A stretch of 64,000 nucleotides of DNA. Source: a bacterium. GTDB lineage: Bacteria; UBA10199; 2-02-FULL-44-16; JAAZCA01. A program made the position numbers and the translations under genes. Of this stretch, positions 1 to 9,400 are shown one piece after another. The notes under the pieces are model-generated. The model saw only the letters and a program-made list of their open reading frames with translations. It was not told the origin of the DNA and searched no databases. Numbering within the stretch: position 1 is the first letter of the stretch; every line of letters begins with the position of its first letter. Where the stretch lies: contig JBAZOP010000003.1 of assembly GCA_041648665.1 (NCBI GenBank), positions 62,001 to 126,000 on the forward strand, read 5' to 3'.

Positions 1-2
1 AA

Positions 3-500
3 GAGCAGCTGTACAAGACTTGCTACGACGGGTGCATCGTCGAGCACAAGGGCCAGTGGAGCCCGAACATGTGGCTCTACTGCGAGAGGACATGCAAGGA
101 GCAGACTGGCCTGCCTCAACCGGTCAGCCAAGTGCAAGGGGCGCAGATGAAAGACCCCGCGTGCATGAAGGCGTGCAGCGACAATAACCCAGCCGACTTC
201 ATTGCCTCGGGCATGTGCAAAGACCGCTGTCCCGTGATCACCGTCTCGTCAGGGACGCTCTCCAATCTACTTGCGCGCGCCTCCGCGGTCCTGACGCCAT
301 CGAAGACTACGGCTTCCCCGGCGGCTGTGCCCGCGTACGCCCCGAAGCAGACTCCTTCGGCGGTATCCACCACAAGCTCTGTGGTGGCTCCGTCCTCGAC
401 GGGCGTGTTCCGTCTGGTTGCTGCCCCCACGACGAACACGTCGAAGACGAGCATCCCAGCTGGGACTTCGGCTGGGGTGCAGCCGGTGCCGGTGACCTGA
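3..500 (+). CDS. Cysteine-rich protein, N-terminus outside window
   Basis: The reading frame is already open at the window edge, so the true start lies upstream. The visible N-terminal half carries four pairs of cysteines spaced C-x3-C (for example KTCYDGC, YCERTC, ACMKAC and MCKDRC), which suggests a small disulfide-bonded or metal-binding fold. The C-terminal half is low complexity, rich in Ser, Thr, Ala, Pro and Val, like a linker or exposed stalk. The stop overlaps the start of the next gene (TGATG). A similar Cys-rich protein lies at 40594-40881. No family is recognised. Confidence 0.7.
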   Translation, partial: EQLYKTCYDGCIVEHKGQWSPNMWLYCERTCKEQTGLPQPVSQVQGAQMKDPACMKACSDNNPADFIASGMCKDRCPVITVSSGTLSNLLARASAVLTPSKTTASPAAVPAYAPKQTPSAVSTTSSVVAPSSTGVFRLVAAPTTNTSKTSIPAGTSAGVQPVPVT

Positions 501-700
501 TGCTGGGCGCTCTTCTCATGAACGGGCGGGTACAGAAGTACGCCAAGTTCGCGTTCGGTCTGAGAGGCAGCGACGTGCGCGACCTGGACAGCTACGGCAT
601 CCCCGTCTGGTCGGTCGTGCTCGCATCGTTCGTCATCGGCGGCTACGTGACCCTGCGGTTCGCACCGAACTTTCTGGTGGGATGGGTGCGACCGAAGTGA
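500..700 (+). CDS. Small single-pass membrane protein
   Basis: A 66-aa protein whose ATG overlaps the preceding stop, so it is probably translated by coupling. One hydrophobic segment at about residues 34-55 (core VWSVVLASFVIGGY) is flanked by charged ends, which fits a single membrane span. No enzymatic motif is visible. It sits between a Cys-rich protein and a DnaJ-domain protein. Confidence 0.65.
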   Translation: MLGALLMNGRVQKYAKFAFGLRGSDVRDLDSYGIPVWSVVLASFVIGGYVTLRFAPNFLVGWVRPK

Positions 701-711
701 GAGGATAGGGG

Positions 712-1404
712 ATGCCCGGACTTCTGGAGTTCTTCCGATCGGCTATCAAGGGCGGCAACGGTGCCGGTGGCCCAGAGGACTTTCGTGCAGCTGCGAACCT
801 CATCGACGGCGCAACGTTCGTGCAGCAGACCGTGAGTGCGCTGTCTGGCGAGCGCGCGCAGGCGCTGCTGTTCGAGGTGCTGCTTCCGTGGGCGGGGCAG
901 GTTGCGGGCTTGGCCGTGAACAGATGGACCTCGATGCGATCGGGTCGGCGATCGCACTGCCGCCTTCAGGTGAAGGGTGAGCCGTGCCGCAGAGCGAGCG
1001 CCTCAACCTGCTTCGGTTGCGGCAAGCCCGTGTGTCTCGAACACGCGTTCGTCGGATCGGACTCGACGCTGGTGTGTTGGGAGTGCATGCGCGTCGGGGT
1101 GAACACCGCCGTCAAGGGGCGCAAGCATTCGGAGCATCAGCCGCCGCCCGAGAACTGGAACTGGGACAACTCCGCCGCTCCGTCTCCGGAGGAGCAGCAG
1201 AAGAAGGACATCGGCTGGGCATACGCAACCATCGGCGTGGCCGAAACAGCGACCGATGACGAGATCAAGTCCGCGTACCGCAAGGCGAGCGCGAAGTGGC
1301 ACCCGGACCGCGCGAAGGACCCGCAGGAAGCCAAGAGCCACGCGGAGATGTTCAAGTCGATTCAGCTCGCGATGCAGACCATCAGGCAGCAGCGCAACGT
1401 CTAG
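712..1404 (+). CDS. DnaJ-domain protein with internal zinc-finger-like cysteines
   Basis: A 230-aa protein with a C-terminal J domain (about residues 168-228) that contains the diagnostic HPD tripeptide at 197-199, the contact that stimulates Hsp70 ATPase. Placing the J domain at the C-terminus is unlike classical DnaJ. A cysteine group (Cys83, 92, 100, 103, 108, His111, Cys122, 125) resembles a treble-clef or B-box-like zinc site. A purine-rich GAGGATAGGGG precedes the ATG. It probably recruits host DnaK for phage protein folding or remodelling; that role is inferred. Confidence 0.85.
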   Translation: MPGLLEFFRSAIKGGNGAGGPEDFRAAANLIDGATFVQQTVSALSGERAQALLFEVLLPWAGQVAGLAVNRWTSMRSGRRSHCRLQVKGEPCRRASASTCFGCGKPVCLEHAFVGSDSTLVCWECMRVGVNTAVKGRKHSEHQPPPENWNWDNSAAPSPEEQQKKDIGWAYATIGVAETATDDEIKSAYRKASAKWHPDRAKDPQEAKSHAEMFKSIQLAMQTIRQQRNV

Positions 1405-1413
1405 GAGATCGCG

Positions 1414-1809
1414 ATGTTCTACAAACACCAAGCAATCCAGCCGACCCCAGGCCTCGCGTTCGAGGCCTTCGATCGCCGGTATCGCAACCCGATGATGCCC
1501 CAGCAGGCATACAGGCCGCGCGCGGCGGGCCCGGAGTTCCTGGCCACAGACGGGACCGACCACGCGTACATGACCGCGTTCCGGAGCCGCAACCCGGTGA
1601 ACCTTCGAGGCTTCGGGCTCGACGTGAACCAGCTGCTCGGGGATCAGGTGGGTCAGGTCATCGACGCGGCGATCGAGCGTAGCTGGCCCAAGATCCAGGT
1701 GAAGCTCAACGAGAGCCTCAAGCCCGTCATGTACATGCTCGGAGCCGCCGTCCTGCTTTCTGCCGCGGGCGCGACGCTGTCCTACCTCACGTACTCGAAA
1801 AGGGCTTGA
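1414..1809 (+). CDS. Hypothetical protein with C-terminal membrane anchor
   Basis: A 131-aa protein. The N-terminal two thirds are soluble and aromatic/proline-rich. A hydrophobic stretch near residues 104-127 (core YMLGAAVLLSAAGATLSY) ends in a short basic tail, typical of a tail anchor. It follows the DnaJ gene by 9 nt on the same strand. No family is recognised. Confidence 0.65.
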   Translation: MFYKHQAIQPTPGLAFEAFDRRYRNPMMPQQAYRPRAAGPEFLATDGTDHAYMTAFRSRNPVNLRGFGLDVNQLLGDQVGQVIDAAIERSWPKIQVKLNESLKPVMYMLGAAVLLSAAGATLSYLTYSKRA

Positions 1810-1842
1810 CGGTTGCCCTAGCGACGTGAGACCTTTCGGCTC

Positions 1843-2541
1843 ATGTCGCAGCCCCCGCCGAAGGTCGAAACGCCTACCCCTTCCGCCGATACCTTGAACG
1901 ATAGCCCAGCCGAAACAATTCCCGCTCCTTCGCCTGCGGAAGCGCCGAAAGATGAGCTTGAGGCAATGGCCGAAGGGTGCGAGGCCAACCTCTCGATCAT
2001 GGTGCGTGGGGGGACGAGCACCTACGCCCACGACATGGCCGAAAAGAAGCGCTGGGCGGAAGCCGAAGCGCGCCGCGACATGCTGGAGCGCTATCAGCAG
2101 ATCGCCAACACGCCCATCGAAAAGGGCGGCGGCGTCATGTACTCGAAGCAGTTCGCCGATCCGCTTTCGTCTCCGCGTGTGCTTCTTCGATACGTCAACT
2201 CGAAGAAGGAAACGCTTTGCGAGATGCTCTGCGAGCTGATCGAAAGCGACACGACGGGCGATCTCATCCTTCAGTTCGTGTGCCCGGAGTGCGTGAAGCG
2301 CGGCGTACACATGGATGCGGCGCAGTGCACGGTGCGAGACACGCACCGCAAGTGGTTCGTCGATACGAAGTGCACCGGGGAGATGCGCAAGGCAGAGACC
2401 GTGGACATGCGCGGGAACAAGATCCTGGAGCCGTATCTGCACGCCGGGGACATCGTGGACACGGAGATGCTCACCTGCGACAGGTGCGCGACGGCGTACA
2501 AGATCCACAAGAACATGCTTTACCGCGTATGGGGCAAGTGA
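1843..2541 (+). CDS. Hypothetical zinc-ribbon protein
   Basis: A 232-aa protein. The first ~40 residues are Pro/Ser/Ala-rich and probably disordered; the rest is folded and charged. Two CxxC pairs (CPEC and CDRC), about 60 residues apart, with further Cys between them, suggest a zinc ribbon. Its stop overlaps the start of the glycosyltransferase downstream (TGATG), so the two are probably co-translated. Function unknown. Confidence 0.7.
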   Translation: MSQPPPKVETPTPSADTLNDSPAETIPAPSPAEAPKDELEAMAEGCEANLSIMVRGGTSTYAHDMAEKKRWAEAEARRDMLERYQQIANTPIEKGGGVMYSKQFADPLSSPRVLLRYVNSKKETLCEMLCELIESDTTGDLILQFVCPECVKRGVHMDAAQCTVRDTHRKWFVDTKCTGEMRKAETVDMRGNKILEPYLHAGDIVDTEMLTCDRCATAYKIHKNMLYRVWGK

Positions 2542-3887
2542 TGGGTCTCGAAGAGTTCATCATCGACGAGCAGTGCGAAGGCTCTATCGAGCAGCAGCTC
2601 GCAGAGCACGGCGACATGTGGAAGGAAGGGCGGGCCGCGAAGCACGAGCGAGGCATCGTCTACAAGGCCCCGTGGGAGACGCAGCACGACGGCGTGTGCA
2701 TCGCGGCGCGTCGGCATGCGCGCGCGCTCCGGATGACGGGCGTGCCGGTGTTCCTGCAATCGGACAGCTTCACCCACTCGAACCTGGGCGTTGTGTCGGA
2801 GGTCGAGTATTTCAGCCTCCCCGGGCTGGTGCGCGCGGAGGTGGATGGCATCACGCAGGTGGATCACGGACAGTCGCTTCTGCTCATCCGGCACTGCGTG
2901 CCGACGCGCGGGGCTCTTGAAGCTCTCGTCTATCCTCCCGTGATGCGGCTTCTGAACCATGAGCAGCTCACAGTGGTCCGCAAGGCGATGATCTTGTTCA
3001 GCGCGTTCGAGACCGACAAGCTCGACGAAGACGCCGTGCGGTACATGAACATGCTCGGGCGCGTCTGGGTAACGTGCGACAAGAACAAGCAGTGGCTCTC
3101 GGCAGCAGGCGTGGACGAGGCCCACATCGTTGTGGTGCCCCACCCCTTCTACGGCAAGGACCCGATGGCGCAGCCCAGGACTGGCAAGCGCACGGGACTC
3201 TTCAGGTTTCTCAACGTCTCGAAGTGGGAGCCCCGCAAAGCGCAGCACGACCTTATCGGCGGATTCCTGCTGGCTTTCGGCCCAGCCGATGACGCAGAGC
3301 TGGTCCTGAAGTGCAACCCGTTCGCACGCGTCGAGGGCTACCCCGCGGACTGGCAGGCCTCCATCGAGCAGTGGGCCGCGAACGAGAAGGTTTCCGCACG
3401 TTGGACCAAGGAGAAGATATACGAACGCGTAAAGGTGCTATGGAAAGCCCACATGACGCGTGCAGAGCTGGCGCAGCTCTACCGTGAGTGCGACGTGTAC
3501 GTGAGCACTGGGCGGGCCGAAGGCTTCGATTTGCCCGCATTCGACGCGAAGCTCTCGGGGATGAGAATGATCCATGCAGCGAGCGGCGGGCCTGAGATGT
3601 TTCACCAGCCGGGCGTGGATGTGCTGATCGATCCGACTGCGGAGACGCAGCCGTTCCACCCGATCTACAACGCCGCCCCGGATGCGAGGTGGTGTGGGTT
3701 CGACGCGACGCACGTGAGCCACGCGCTGATGGCTGCGTACGCGTGCTTCCGCGATCCGATCCCTGCGTTCGACCGGAGCAGGTACACGATGAAGGCAGTC
3801 GGGGCCGTGATGCGCCAGTCGTGCAACGAGCTTCTGAAGGAGCACGGTACGGACATCTCGAACGTGAACGTGGACGCCTCGCCATGA
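2541..3887 (+). CDS. GT4-like glycosyltransferase
   Basis: A 448-aa protein. The C-terminal half carries the GT-B donor-site signature of family GT4: YVSTGRAEGFDLPAF (about residues 320-334), followed by a Gly-rich AASGGPEMF loop. This matches the E-x7-E region that binds the nucleotide-sugar in retaining glycosyltransferases. The N-terminal half lacks a clear acceptor signature. The open frame extends far upstream, but the ATG at 2541 overlaps the previous stop and leaves the preceding gene intact, so it is preferred. A second GT4 gene follows at 4198. Substrate unknown; virion, DNA or host-surface glycosylation are all possible. Confidence 0.82.
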   Translation: MGLEEFIIDEQCEGSIEQQLAEHGDMWKEGRAAKHERGIVYKAPWETQHDGVCIAARRHARALRMTGVPVFLQSDSFTHSNLGVVSEVEYFSLPGLVRAEVDGITQVDHGQSLLLIRHCVPTRGALEALVYPPVMRLLNHEQLTVVRKAMILFSAFETDKLDEDAVRYMNMLGRVWVTCDKNKQWLSAAGVDEAHIVVVPHPFYGKDPMAQPRTGKRTGLFRFLNVSKWEPRKAQHDLIGGFLLAFGPADDAELVLKCNPFARVEGYPADWQASIEQWAANEKVSARWTKEKIYERVKVLWKAHMTRAELAQLYRECDVYVSTGRAEGFDLPAFDAKLSGMRMIHAASGGPEMFHQPGVDVLIDPTAETQPFHPIYNAAPDARWCGFDATHVSHALMAAYACFRDPIPAFDRSRYTMKAVGAVMRQSCNELLKEHGTDISNVNVDASP

Positions 3888-4201
3888 AGCAAGTCTTCCC
3901 CCACAGGTTCTCAGCAGCGTTGGGGCTGAAGGTGCTCAGGCTTGCCGAAGCGCAGCTGCGAGAGCAGCATCCGGCTCTCGGGCTGACGACGATATGGGAA
4001 GAGCAGAAGAGCCGCGTGGGGTTCGGGTTCACCGCTTTGACGACACGGTTTGCTGGGGTGATCACGTCGAAGGATCGAGGTCTGCACCTGGAGATGGACG
4101 TGCCGACGATCTTCAAAGCGTGGATCCCTCTCGCCAAGCAGGTGATCGAACGCGAGGTCGGCAAGTGGATCGCGCGTGTCGAGAAGGGGGAACTCGGATG
4201 A
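3884..4201 (+). CDS. Hypothetical protein, weakly like polyhydroxyalkanoate-granule-region family
   Basis: A 105-aa protein placed between two glycosyltransferases with ATGA overlaps on both sides. Its layout (N-terminal amphipathic helix, a Trp, alternating beta strands, then IPLAKQVIEREVGKWI at the end) recalls the small PHA_gran_rgn family of Proteobacteria. The likeness is by eye only. It could equally be a phage-specific partner of the glycosyltransferases. Confidence 0.6.
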   Translation: MKQVFPHRFSAALGLKVLRLAEAQLREQHPALGLTTIWEEQKSRVGFGFTALTTRFAGVITSKDRGLHLEMDVPTIFKAWIPLAKQVIEREVGKWIARVEKGELG

Positions 4202-5358
4202 GCAAGGAGATTGGCCTCGCGTACCCCGGATGCTCCTATGCAGTTCGAGACCACGGAGTACAACCCATGAGTCTCTGCGTCTACGGTCCCAAGATCGGCT
4301 ACTCCAGCCTGGAAGTCGTCACGCGCGGCATGATCGAGGCCGGGATCGAGCACGGCGTGTTCTCGGGGCACGTTCCGACCGGGCGGTCCTACGACGATCA
4401 CGATCTGTATCGGGGCAGGGACGCGAGCTGTGCCGTGCTGTGCGGCGGGTACCCAGAGATGCCGATCCTCGAATACGGCGTCCACCGCTACCGATCGTTC
4501 ATGCTCGCCGCGAACAGCACGTGGGTTCCGGATGCGTTCTGGGCTCACTCAAGATCGCAACTGACGGAGATCCTGACGCCTTCGGAGTGGAGCAAGCAGC
4601 AGATCGAGTCAGCTCGCCCCAGCAGCGTCGGCCTTCCCGTGCGCGTTGTGCCTCACGGCGTGCTCGCTGGCTTCAAGCCGGTGGAGCCAGGGGAGAGTCC
4701 GAAGGTCAACGTGTGCGGACCGCCGGGGAAGTTCGTTGTGACGCACTTCGCTGGCTCAAGCGACGAGCGCAAGGGAAGCCTGGAGCTGGTCAAGGCGTTC
4801 ATGGCGTGGCCGAAGCGCGACGATGCGTTCCTGTTTCTCTGCATGAACAGCATGCAGGTGCACGTGTTCACGATGAAGGTGCTCGACTTGTTTGGCGAAG
4901 AGGCGCAGAAGCACATGGCGATTGTCCCGCAGCTCAACGCGGAGCCCGAGACAATGCGCTGGGTCTACGCCGCCTCCGATCTGGTCTGCCAGCCTTCACG
5001 GGCGGAGGGCTTCGGCCTCGTTCCTCTTGAGGCGCTCTGTTGCGGGACTCCGATCGCGGCCACAAAATCGACTGGCCATCTGCAATGGATGCTCGGCGCG
5101 AGGGGCGAGGTTGGGGCTGGTATTGTGCCGATCGAGGTAGAAGCGCCGCGCAAGATTGACTACGATCCGGGCGGCATGGCACCGCATGTGAGCGTGGACG
5201 CGATCGCCGCTGCGCTGGACTTCGCATTCACGCACATCGAGGTGCTGCGCAGGGAAGCGATGGAGTTTGCGAGCGATCGTCGCTCGTGTTGGTCGTGGGC
5301 GAATCAGACACGCGCGTGGGTGTCACAACTGAAGGAAAGGTATGTGAGCGATGGTTGA
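4198..5358 (+). CDS. GT4-like glycosyltransferase
   Basis: A 386-aa protein with a clear GT4 donor-site motif, QPSRAEGFGLVPLEAL (about residues 264-280), followed by CCGTPIAATKSTG. HFAGSSDERKGS near residue 185 matches the start of the Glycos_transf_1 domain (G-x-x-xx-RKG). It is 386 aa against about 350-400 usual for the family, so it appears complete. The start ATG overlaps the previous stop. Together with 2541-3887 it could build a short glycan in sequential steps. Confidence 0.85.
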   Translation: MSKEIGLAYPGCSYAVRDHGVQPMSLCVYGPKIGYSSLEVVTRGMIEAGIEHGVFSGHVPTGRSYDDHDLYRGRDASCAVLCGGYPEMPILEYGVHRYRSFMLAANSTWVPDAFWAHSRSQLTEILTPSEWSKQQIESARPSSVGLPVRVVPHGVLAGFKPVEPGESPKVNVCGPPGKFVVTHFAGSSDERKGSLELVKAFMAWPKRDDAFLFLCMNSMQVHVFTMKVLDLFGEEAQKHMAIVPQLNAEPETMRWVYAASDLVCQPSRAEGFGLVPLEALCCGTPIAATKSTGHLQWMLGARGEVGAGIVPIEVEAPRKIDYDPGGMAPHVSVDAIAAALDFAFTHIEVLRREAMEFASDRRSCWSWANQTRAWVSQLKERYVSDG

Positions 5359-5692
5359 TCTCGAACCCTATGTGGGAGAAGTCGTGCTTCTCATGCTGGC
5401 CAAGCCCCTGCCGTACGTCCTCAAGCAGGGCCTCCAGTTCGCGCCGGTAATGGTCAGCAAACAGCTTCAACCGAATGAGCCCCCGGTGCAAATCCCGGCC
5501 CTGACGGAGATGTTGCAGGGCAAGGTCGAGAAGCGCGGCAACAACTACGTGATGTCGTACTCCAACCCCACCAAGGACGGGACACGCATGTCCATTGCCA
5601 TCGATCCCAACATGGTGGACGCCGTGTACTCGCACAGCGGGATCGCTGTCGTCAGTCCTCTGATGGAGATTCCGGGGTCTCCGGGACAGTAA
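5351..5692 (+). CDS. Hypothetical protein
   Basis: A 113-aa protein that overlaps the end of the upstream glycosyltransferase by 8 nt and, at its own 3' end, overlaps the convergent gene 5652-6212 by 41 nt. It begins with a hydrophobic stretch (VGEVVLLMLAKPLPYVL) and ends in a beta-rich region. No family is recognised. It is the last gene of the rightward block. Confidence 0.6.
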   Translation: MVDLEPYVGEVVLLMLAKPLPYVLKQGLQFAPVMVSKQLQPNEPPVQIPALTEMLQGKVEKRGNNYVMSYSNPTKDGTRMSIAIDPNMVDAVYSHSGIAVVSPLMEIPGSPGQ

Positions 5693-6212
5693 GACGGATC
5701 CGGGCTACCGTTCCGTCGTCTCCATAGGAGATGACGGGCGAGATCCTCAAGTCCCTGTCCCCGAGCCGCGCGCACGCTCCGACCTGACCATTCGCACAAC
5801 GGAACGACCCTCCGGGCCTGCTCTCCCTGCGGCACGCCTGGAGGGCCCGCTCGCGCTCTTCGTAGGATGACTCGTTGCCGTAGAAGAAGGACGGGTCGCC
5901 GACGAAGAGCATGGCGAGCGTGCCCCAGACGTGGCCCACCTGTAGGAACTCCGACTCCGGGTGGACGGCGGGCGGGCTCGGGTCAGGTCCGAGCGACAGC
6001 TCGATGACCCTGTGCTTCTTGGGCTTGGTCGGATGCTTGACGACATGGAGCCCCACGAACAGCTTGTCGCCGCCGAAGGGCAGGTACAGGCAAAACTCGT
6101 CCATCGGGTGGTGGAGCTTGCGGGCTACGGGGACGATGAGCAGCCTGCCCGACTCGACAGCCAGCTCGCCTCCCGTTGTGGGCTCAGAAGTGCTGGGGTA
6201 TGATGAGGCCAT
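5652..6212 (-). CDS. Hypothetical protein
   Basis: A 186-aa protein. The frame can be extended to a GTG at 6239, but the ATG at 6212 is preferred. That ATG lies in a CCATGG palindrome which also carries the ATG (6211) of the opposite-strand gene, so the two start codons overlap. The middle is hydrophobic and aromatic (FCLYLPFGGDKLFVGLHV); the C-terminus has two cysteines. No family is recognised. Start confidence is only moderate. Confidence 0.5.
   Translation of the reverse strand: MASSYPSTSEPTTGGELAVESGRLLIVPVARKLHHPMDEFCLYLPFGGDKLFVGLHVVKHPTKPKKHRVIELSLGPDPSPPAVHPESEFLQVGHVWGTLAMLFVGDPSFFYGNESSYEERERALQACRRESRPGGSFRCANGQVGACARLGDRDLRISPVISYGDDGTVARIRLTVPETPESPSED
6176..6204 (+). promoter_or_regulatory. 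Candidate leaderless promoter for gene 6211
   Basis: TTGTGG (6176-6181), a 17-nt spacer and TATGAT (6199-6204) form a sigma70-like promoter. Only GAGGCC separates the -10 box from the ATG at 6211, so the predicted transcription start is at or next to the start codon. Confidence 0.45.
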
Positions 6213-6423
6213 GGCACGAACTCTCGTTGGGACAATCACACGGATGACGGCAAGCGTGTACGTGGCTGAGCGCGTGCCGCCCTACGGAACCGACTCGGTG
6301 ATCAGGGGCTCGTTCCCGGAGGCCAAGCTGTGGCTCAAGGGGTGCGTGAACGACGATCTGACGGAGACTCGCAACGCGAACGCGCTGCCTCCCGAGATCG
6401 TCTACCTGTACACCCCCGGATGA
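6211..6423 (+). CDS. Small hypothetical protein, probably from a leaderless mRNA
   Basis: A 70-aa basic protein rich in beta-branched residues, isolated on the plus strand between two leftward genes. Its ATG lies 6 nt after a TATGAT -10 box, and it overlaps the start codon of the divergent gene 5652-6212. It ends 5 nt before the recombinase stop on the other strand. No family is recognised. Confidence 0.5.
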   Translation: MARTLVGTITRMTASVYVAERVPPYGTDSVIRGSFPEAKLWLKGCVNDDLTETRNANALPPEIVYLYTPG

Positions 6424-6428
6424 CGACA

Positions 6429-9400
6429 TCAGGTGACCCACTGCTCCGCAAACACCAGCATCACAGGGTCAGGTAGCTCGTCGGTGAACGTCTCGGAGAA
6501 GTTGGGCTTGGCTCTGCGCCTCACGATCGGCTGCTTGAACTTGGCAGTCTCCTGCTTCGCCTCCTCTTTGCTCTGCCACGCCCGCGAGGTTTGCTCTTCG
6601 TAGCTGCGGCCCGCCGGTATGCCGCCGTGCGCTTCCTGCGATTCCTCGAACTCCGTCTCCACCTCGGCGTACCTTTCGGCCTTCTTGCCAACGGCCATTT
6701 GCAGGCGTCGAGCCACCTCAACGTCGCCGACTTTCTCCTCGGCAAGCTCGCCGCGGTCCTTGAGCATCTGCGTCACGGTCTGTCCCCAGGCCTCGGCGAT
6801 GACATCTCGCATCCGCTCGGCGCTGTGCGCCGCCATGTCAGCAGGATGAAGCCGACGAAGTTCTTCTTCGATGGCGGCAGGGCAGGGCACGATGTACGCG
6901 AGCCATGCGTAGTAGTGCCTTCGGATCATGTCGTGATGCTCTTGAGCGTCGGGGCCACGCTTGCCCATGGCCTCCTTGTGACGCTCCCACAGGTTGCGAG
7001 CGATGCGCCGAAGGACGCACTCGGAATCGGTGCCGTGTCTGCGCCAGAACTCCTCCTTCGTCCGCATGTCGTGAACGATGGTGTTCTGCTCATTGAACGT
7101 GAGGTACCCCTCCTCGAACATCCGCGCACGGAGGACTCGTGACGGCTTGACGGCCCCTGGCGCACTGATGTCGATGCCGTGTTTGCTCTTCAGGTACATC
7201 GTGAGTCGCTCATCGTACTTGAGAGGAGCGTGGCGAGGCCTACCCTCTTTGTCGATCTCTTCCATCATCTCCGTAGGCTCTTCGAGCGTCGGGTGCTCTT
7301 CCCGCGCCTCTGCGATCGCTTCGTCCTGTTCCATCCCCTCTTGCATCTTGGCGTCGATGTCCTGCTGTATTCTGGCAAACGACGCGTCCGCGGCTTTGCC
7401 GACGATCTCGTAGATACTGATCGGAGGGATCTTCACCCCTGCCCCAAACCTGTCCTGCTTGCCGGTCTCCTCCTGGAATTTCTTGTCCAGTTCCGCCATT
7501 TGCTTCTTGGCGGTGTCTCGCGCGCTCGTGTCGAACTTGAACTCGTGGTAGTAGTCTCCCCACACCTGTAGCCAGTTCACGAGGTCGTCGATCGCAACCG
7601 TTGTGCGCATGACGCTGGGGCGGATGCCTTGGAGCTGCTCGATCCACTTACGCATCTGCGCGCGCTCTTCTTCTGGCAGTGAGAGCAGAGGGTCTCGATC
7701 GAAGAACCACTTCGGCAGATCGCGCATCGCGGCGAGAGCGGGGTAGCTCGTCTCCTTCATCTGCCCCCAGGTTGTGGCATCTGCCCACTCGATGGCTTGC
7801 AGGAACCCCTCGTCGATCTTGGCGCGGTGCTCCTGCCTGATCGCCACCATGCCGCCGGAATACATCCCCACCGTCGCATGCCGCCAGTCTGGTCTGCCTA
7901 CGCCCTCACCCTTCTTCTTGGCGACGCCCATGAACTTGATCTCTCGACCGGGCTGGAAGATGACACGGTTCTTCTCCGTGTCGTCCACACGGAAGCTCCG
8001 CGTGTCGATGCGTGTGGCGCGCTCGGTGAACGGGATCCAGTTGTAGGGCCTGCGAATGAGCGGCTGCACGGCCATGTCGCCGTGGACCGCAAACCACTCC
8101 ACGATCCTTTCGGCCATGTGTTCGCGAACGATCCCAAGCTCCCCGGGCGAGGCGCTAGCCTTGAAGTCAATCCACTTGTCCCCGCGCTTGACCATGATCG
8201 ACTGGAACTGCTTGGACGCAACGGTCGTGATCTCCGTAATCCAGGCGACCAGCGCCAGCGCAGCCGTGGGGCCCTTCTCGTTCCAGAAGCGCTTGTAGAG
8301 GTTCTGGAGCCCCTTGAGTACGTCCCAGTTCGGTTCGGTCTCGGGCTGCGTCTGGAAGTGGCTCAGAATGGGAGCCATGTCCTGCTCGGCCCAGGTGTTC
8401 TTGCGGCCCGCCCACCACGGTAGCCTGGAGGTGTGTCCAATCCGGTAGGTGAGTACGGCTCCCTGTCCCTTGGGCACGTCATGGGGGTCCATGTGGACTT
8501 CCGGCAGGTAGAGCCTGAGCTTGTCCACGCCGGTCTGGTACGCCCACTCGGGGCTCTTGAGCGGCTTGTCGGAGACGGCGATTCGCTCGCGGCGCGGACG
8601 CTGTTCTTCCCCTGGCTGCTGCCCCACGAACGGCGTAGGCACTTTGCGCCCCTCGGGCTCGGAGGCGATGATGCGCTCGTCGTCGAGCGGGCTCCCGCGC
8701 CGCCTGTGCATCCGCTGCGCTTCCTCGGTGGACATCACATCGCCCTTCTCCGCCTTGGCGATGTACGCGCCGATGATCACAACGGAGTCGGGCTGGATGT
8801 GCACGTAGCCCTCGGTCGTCTTGATGCTCTCGTGCCCGAGCAGCGCTTGGATCTCGTCCAGGGGCATCCCCGCTTCCCTGGCGCAGGTGGCCCCGTAGTG
8901 CCGGAAGTTGTGGGCGTGGATCCGCTTGCGCTCGTCAGCGTTCAGACCCCGCTGCATCCCGCTCTTCACTTCCACAACGCGCGCTCGTTCCGCCAACGCG
9001 TAGAGCATGCGCCGAAGCCCGCTCGTATCCAGCGGCTCCAGGGCCGTCTGCTCCGGTTGCCCGTCGCGTTCGTTGGTGCCCCAGCGGACCAGCGACGGCA
9101 CGATGGGCGCATTGGGGTTGGTCATCAGAGCTGCGCAGTACCTCGCCCAGTGCGACGGTTGAAGCTCGCCAGTCTCGGGATTGACTTCGTTTTCTTGCGC
9201 TCGCTGCCGAAGGCCTTGATCGAAGGCGACCATGGCATCGCGGATCTCGCTGGACAACGGGATCTCGCGCGTCTTGTCGCCTTTGCCGCTGCGGATGCTC
9301 AGGGTGAGCAAACCGTTCTTCTCGTACAGATCCTTTCGCAGGGCTCCGACAAGCTCCTCGGATCGAAGGCAGGCGTGTGTGAGAAGGTAGAGAGCAAGCG

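Noticed and set aside
1003..2508. A 501-aa leftward open frame opposite the DnaJ and zinc-ribbon genes
   Set aside because: Arg/His/Leu-rich antisense shadow; the opposite strand carries an HPD J-domain gene with proper spacing and overlaps.
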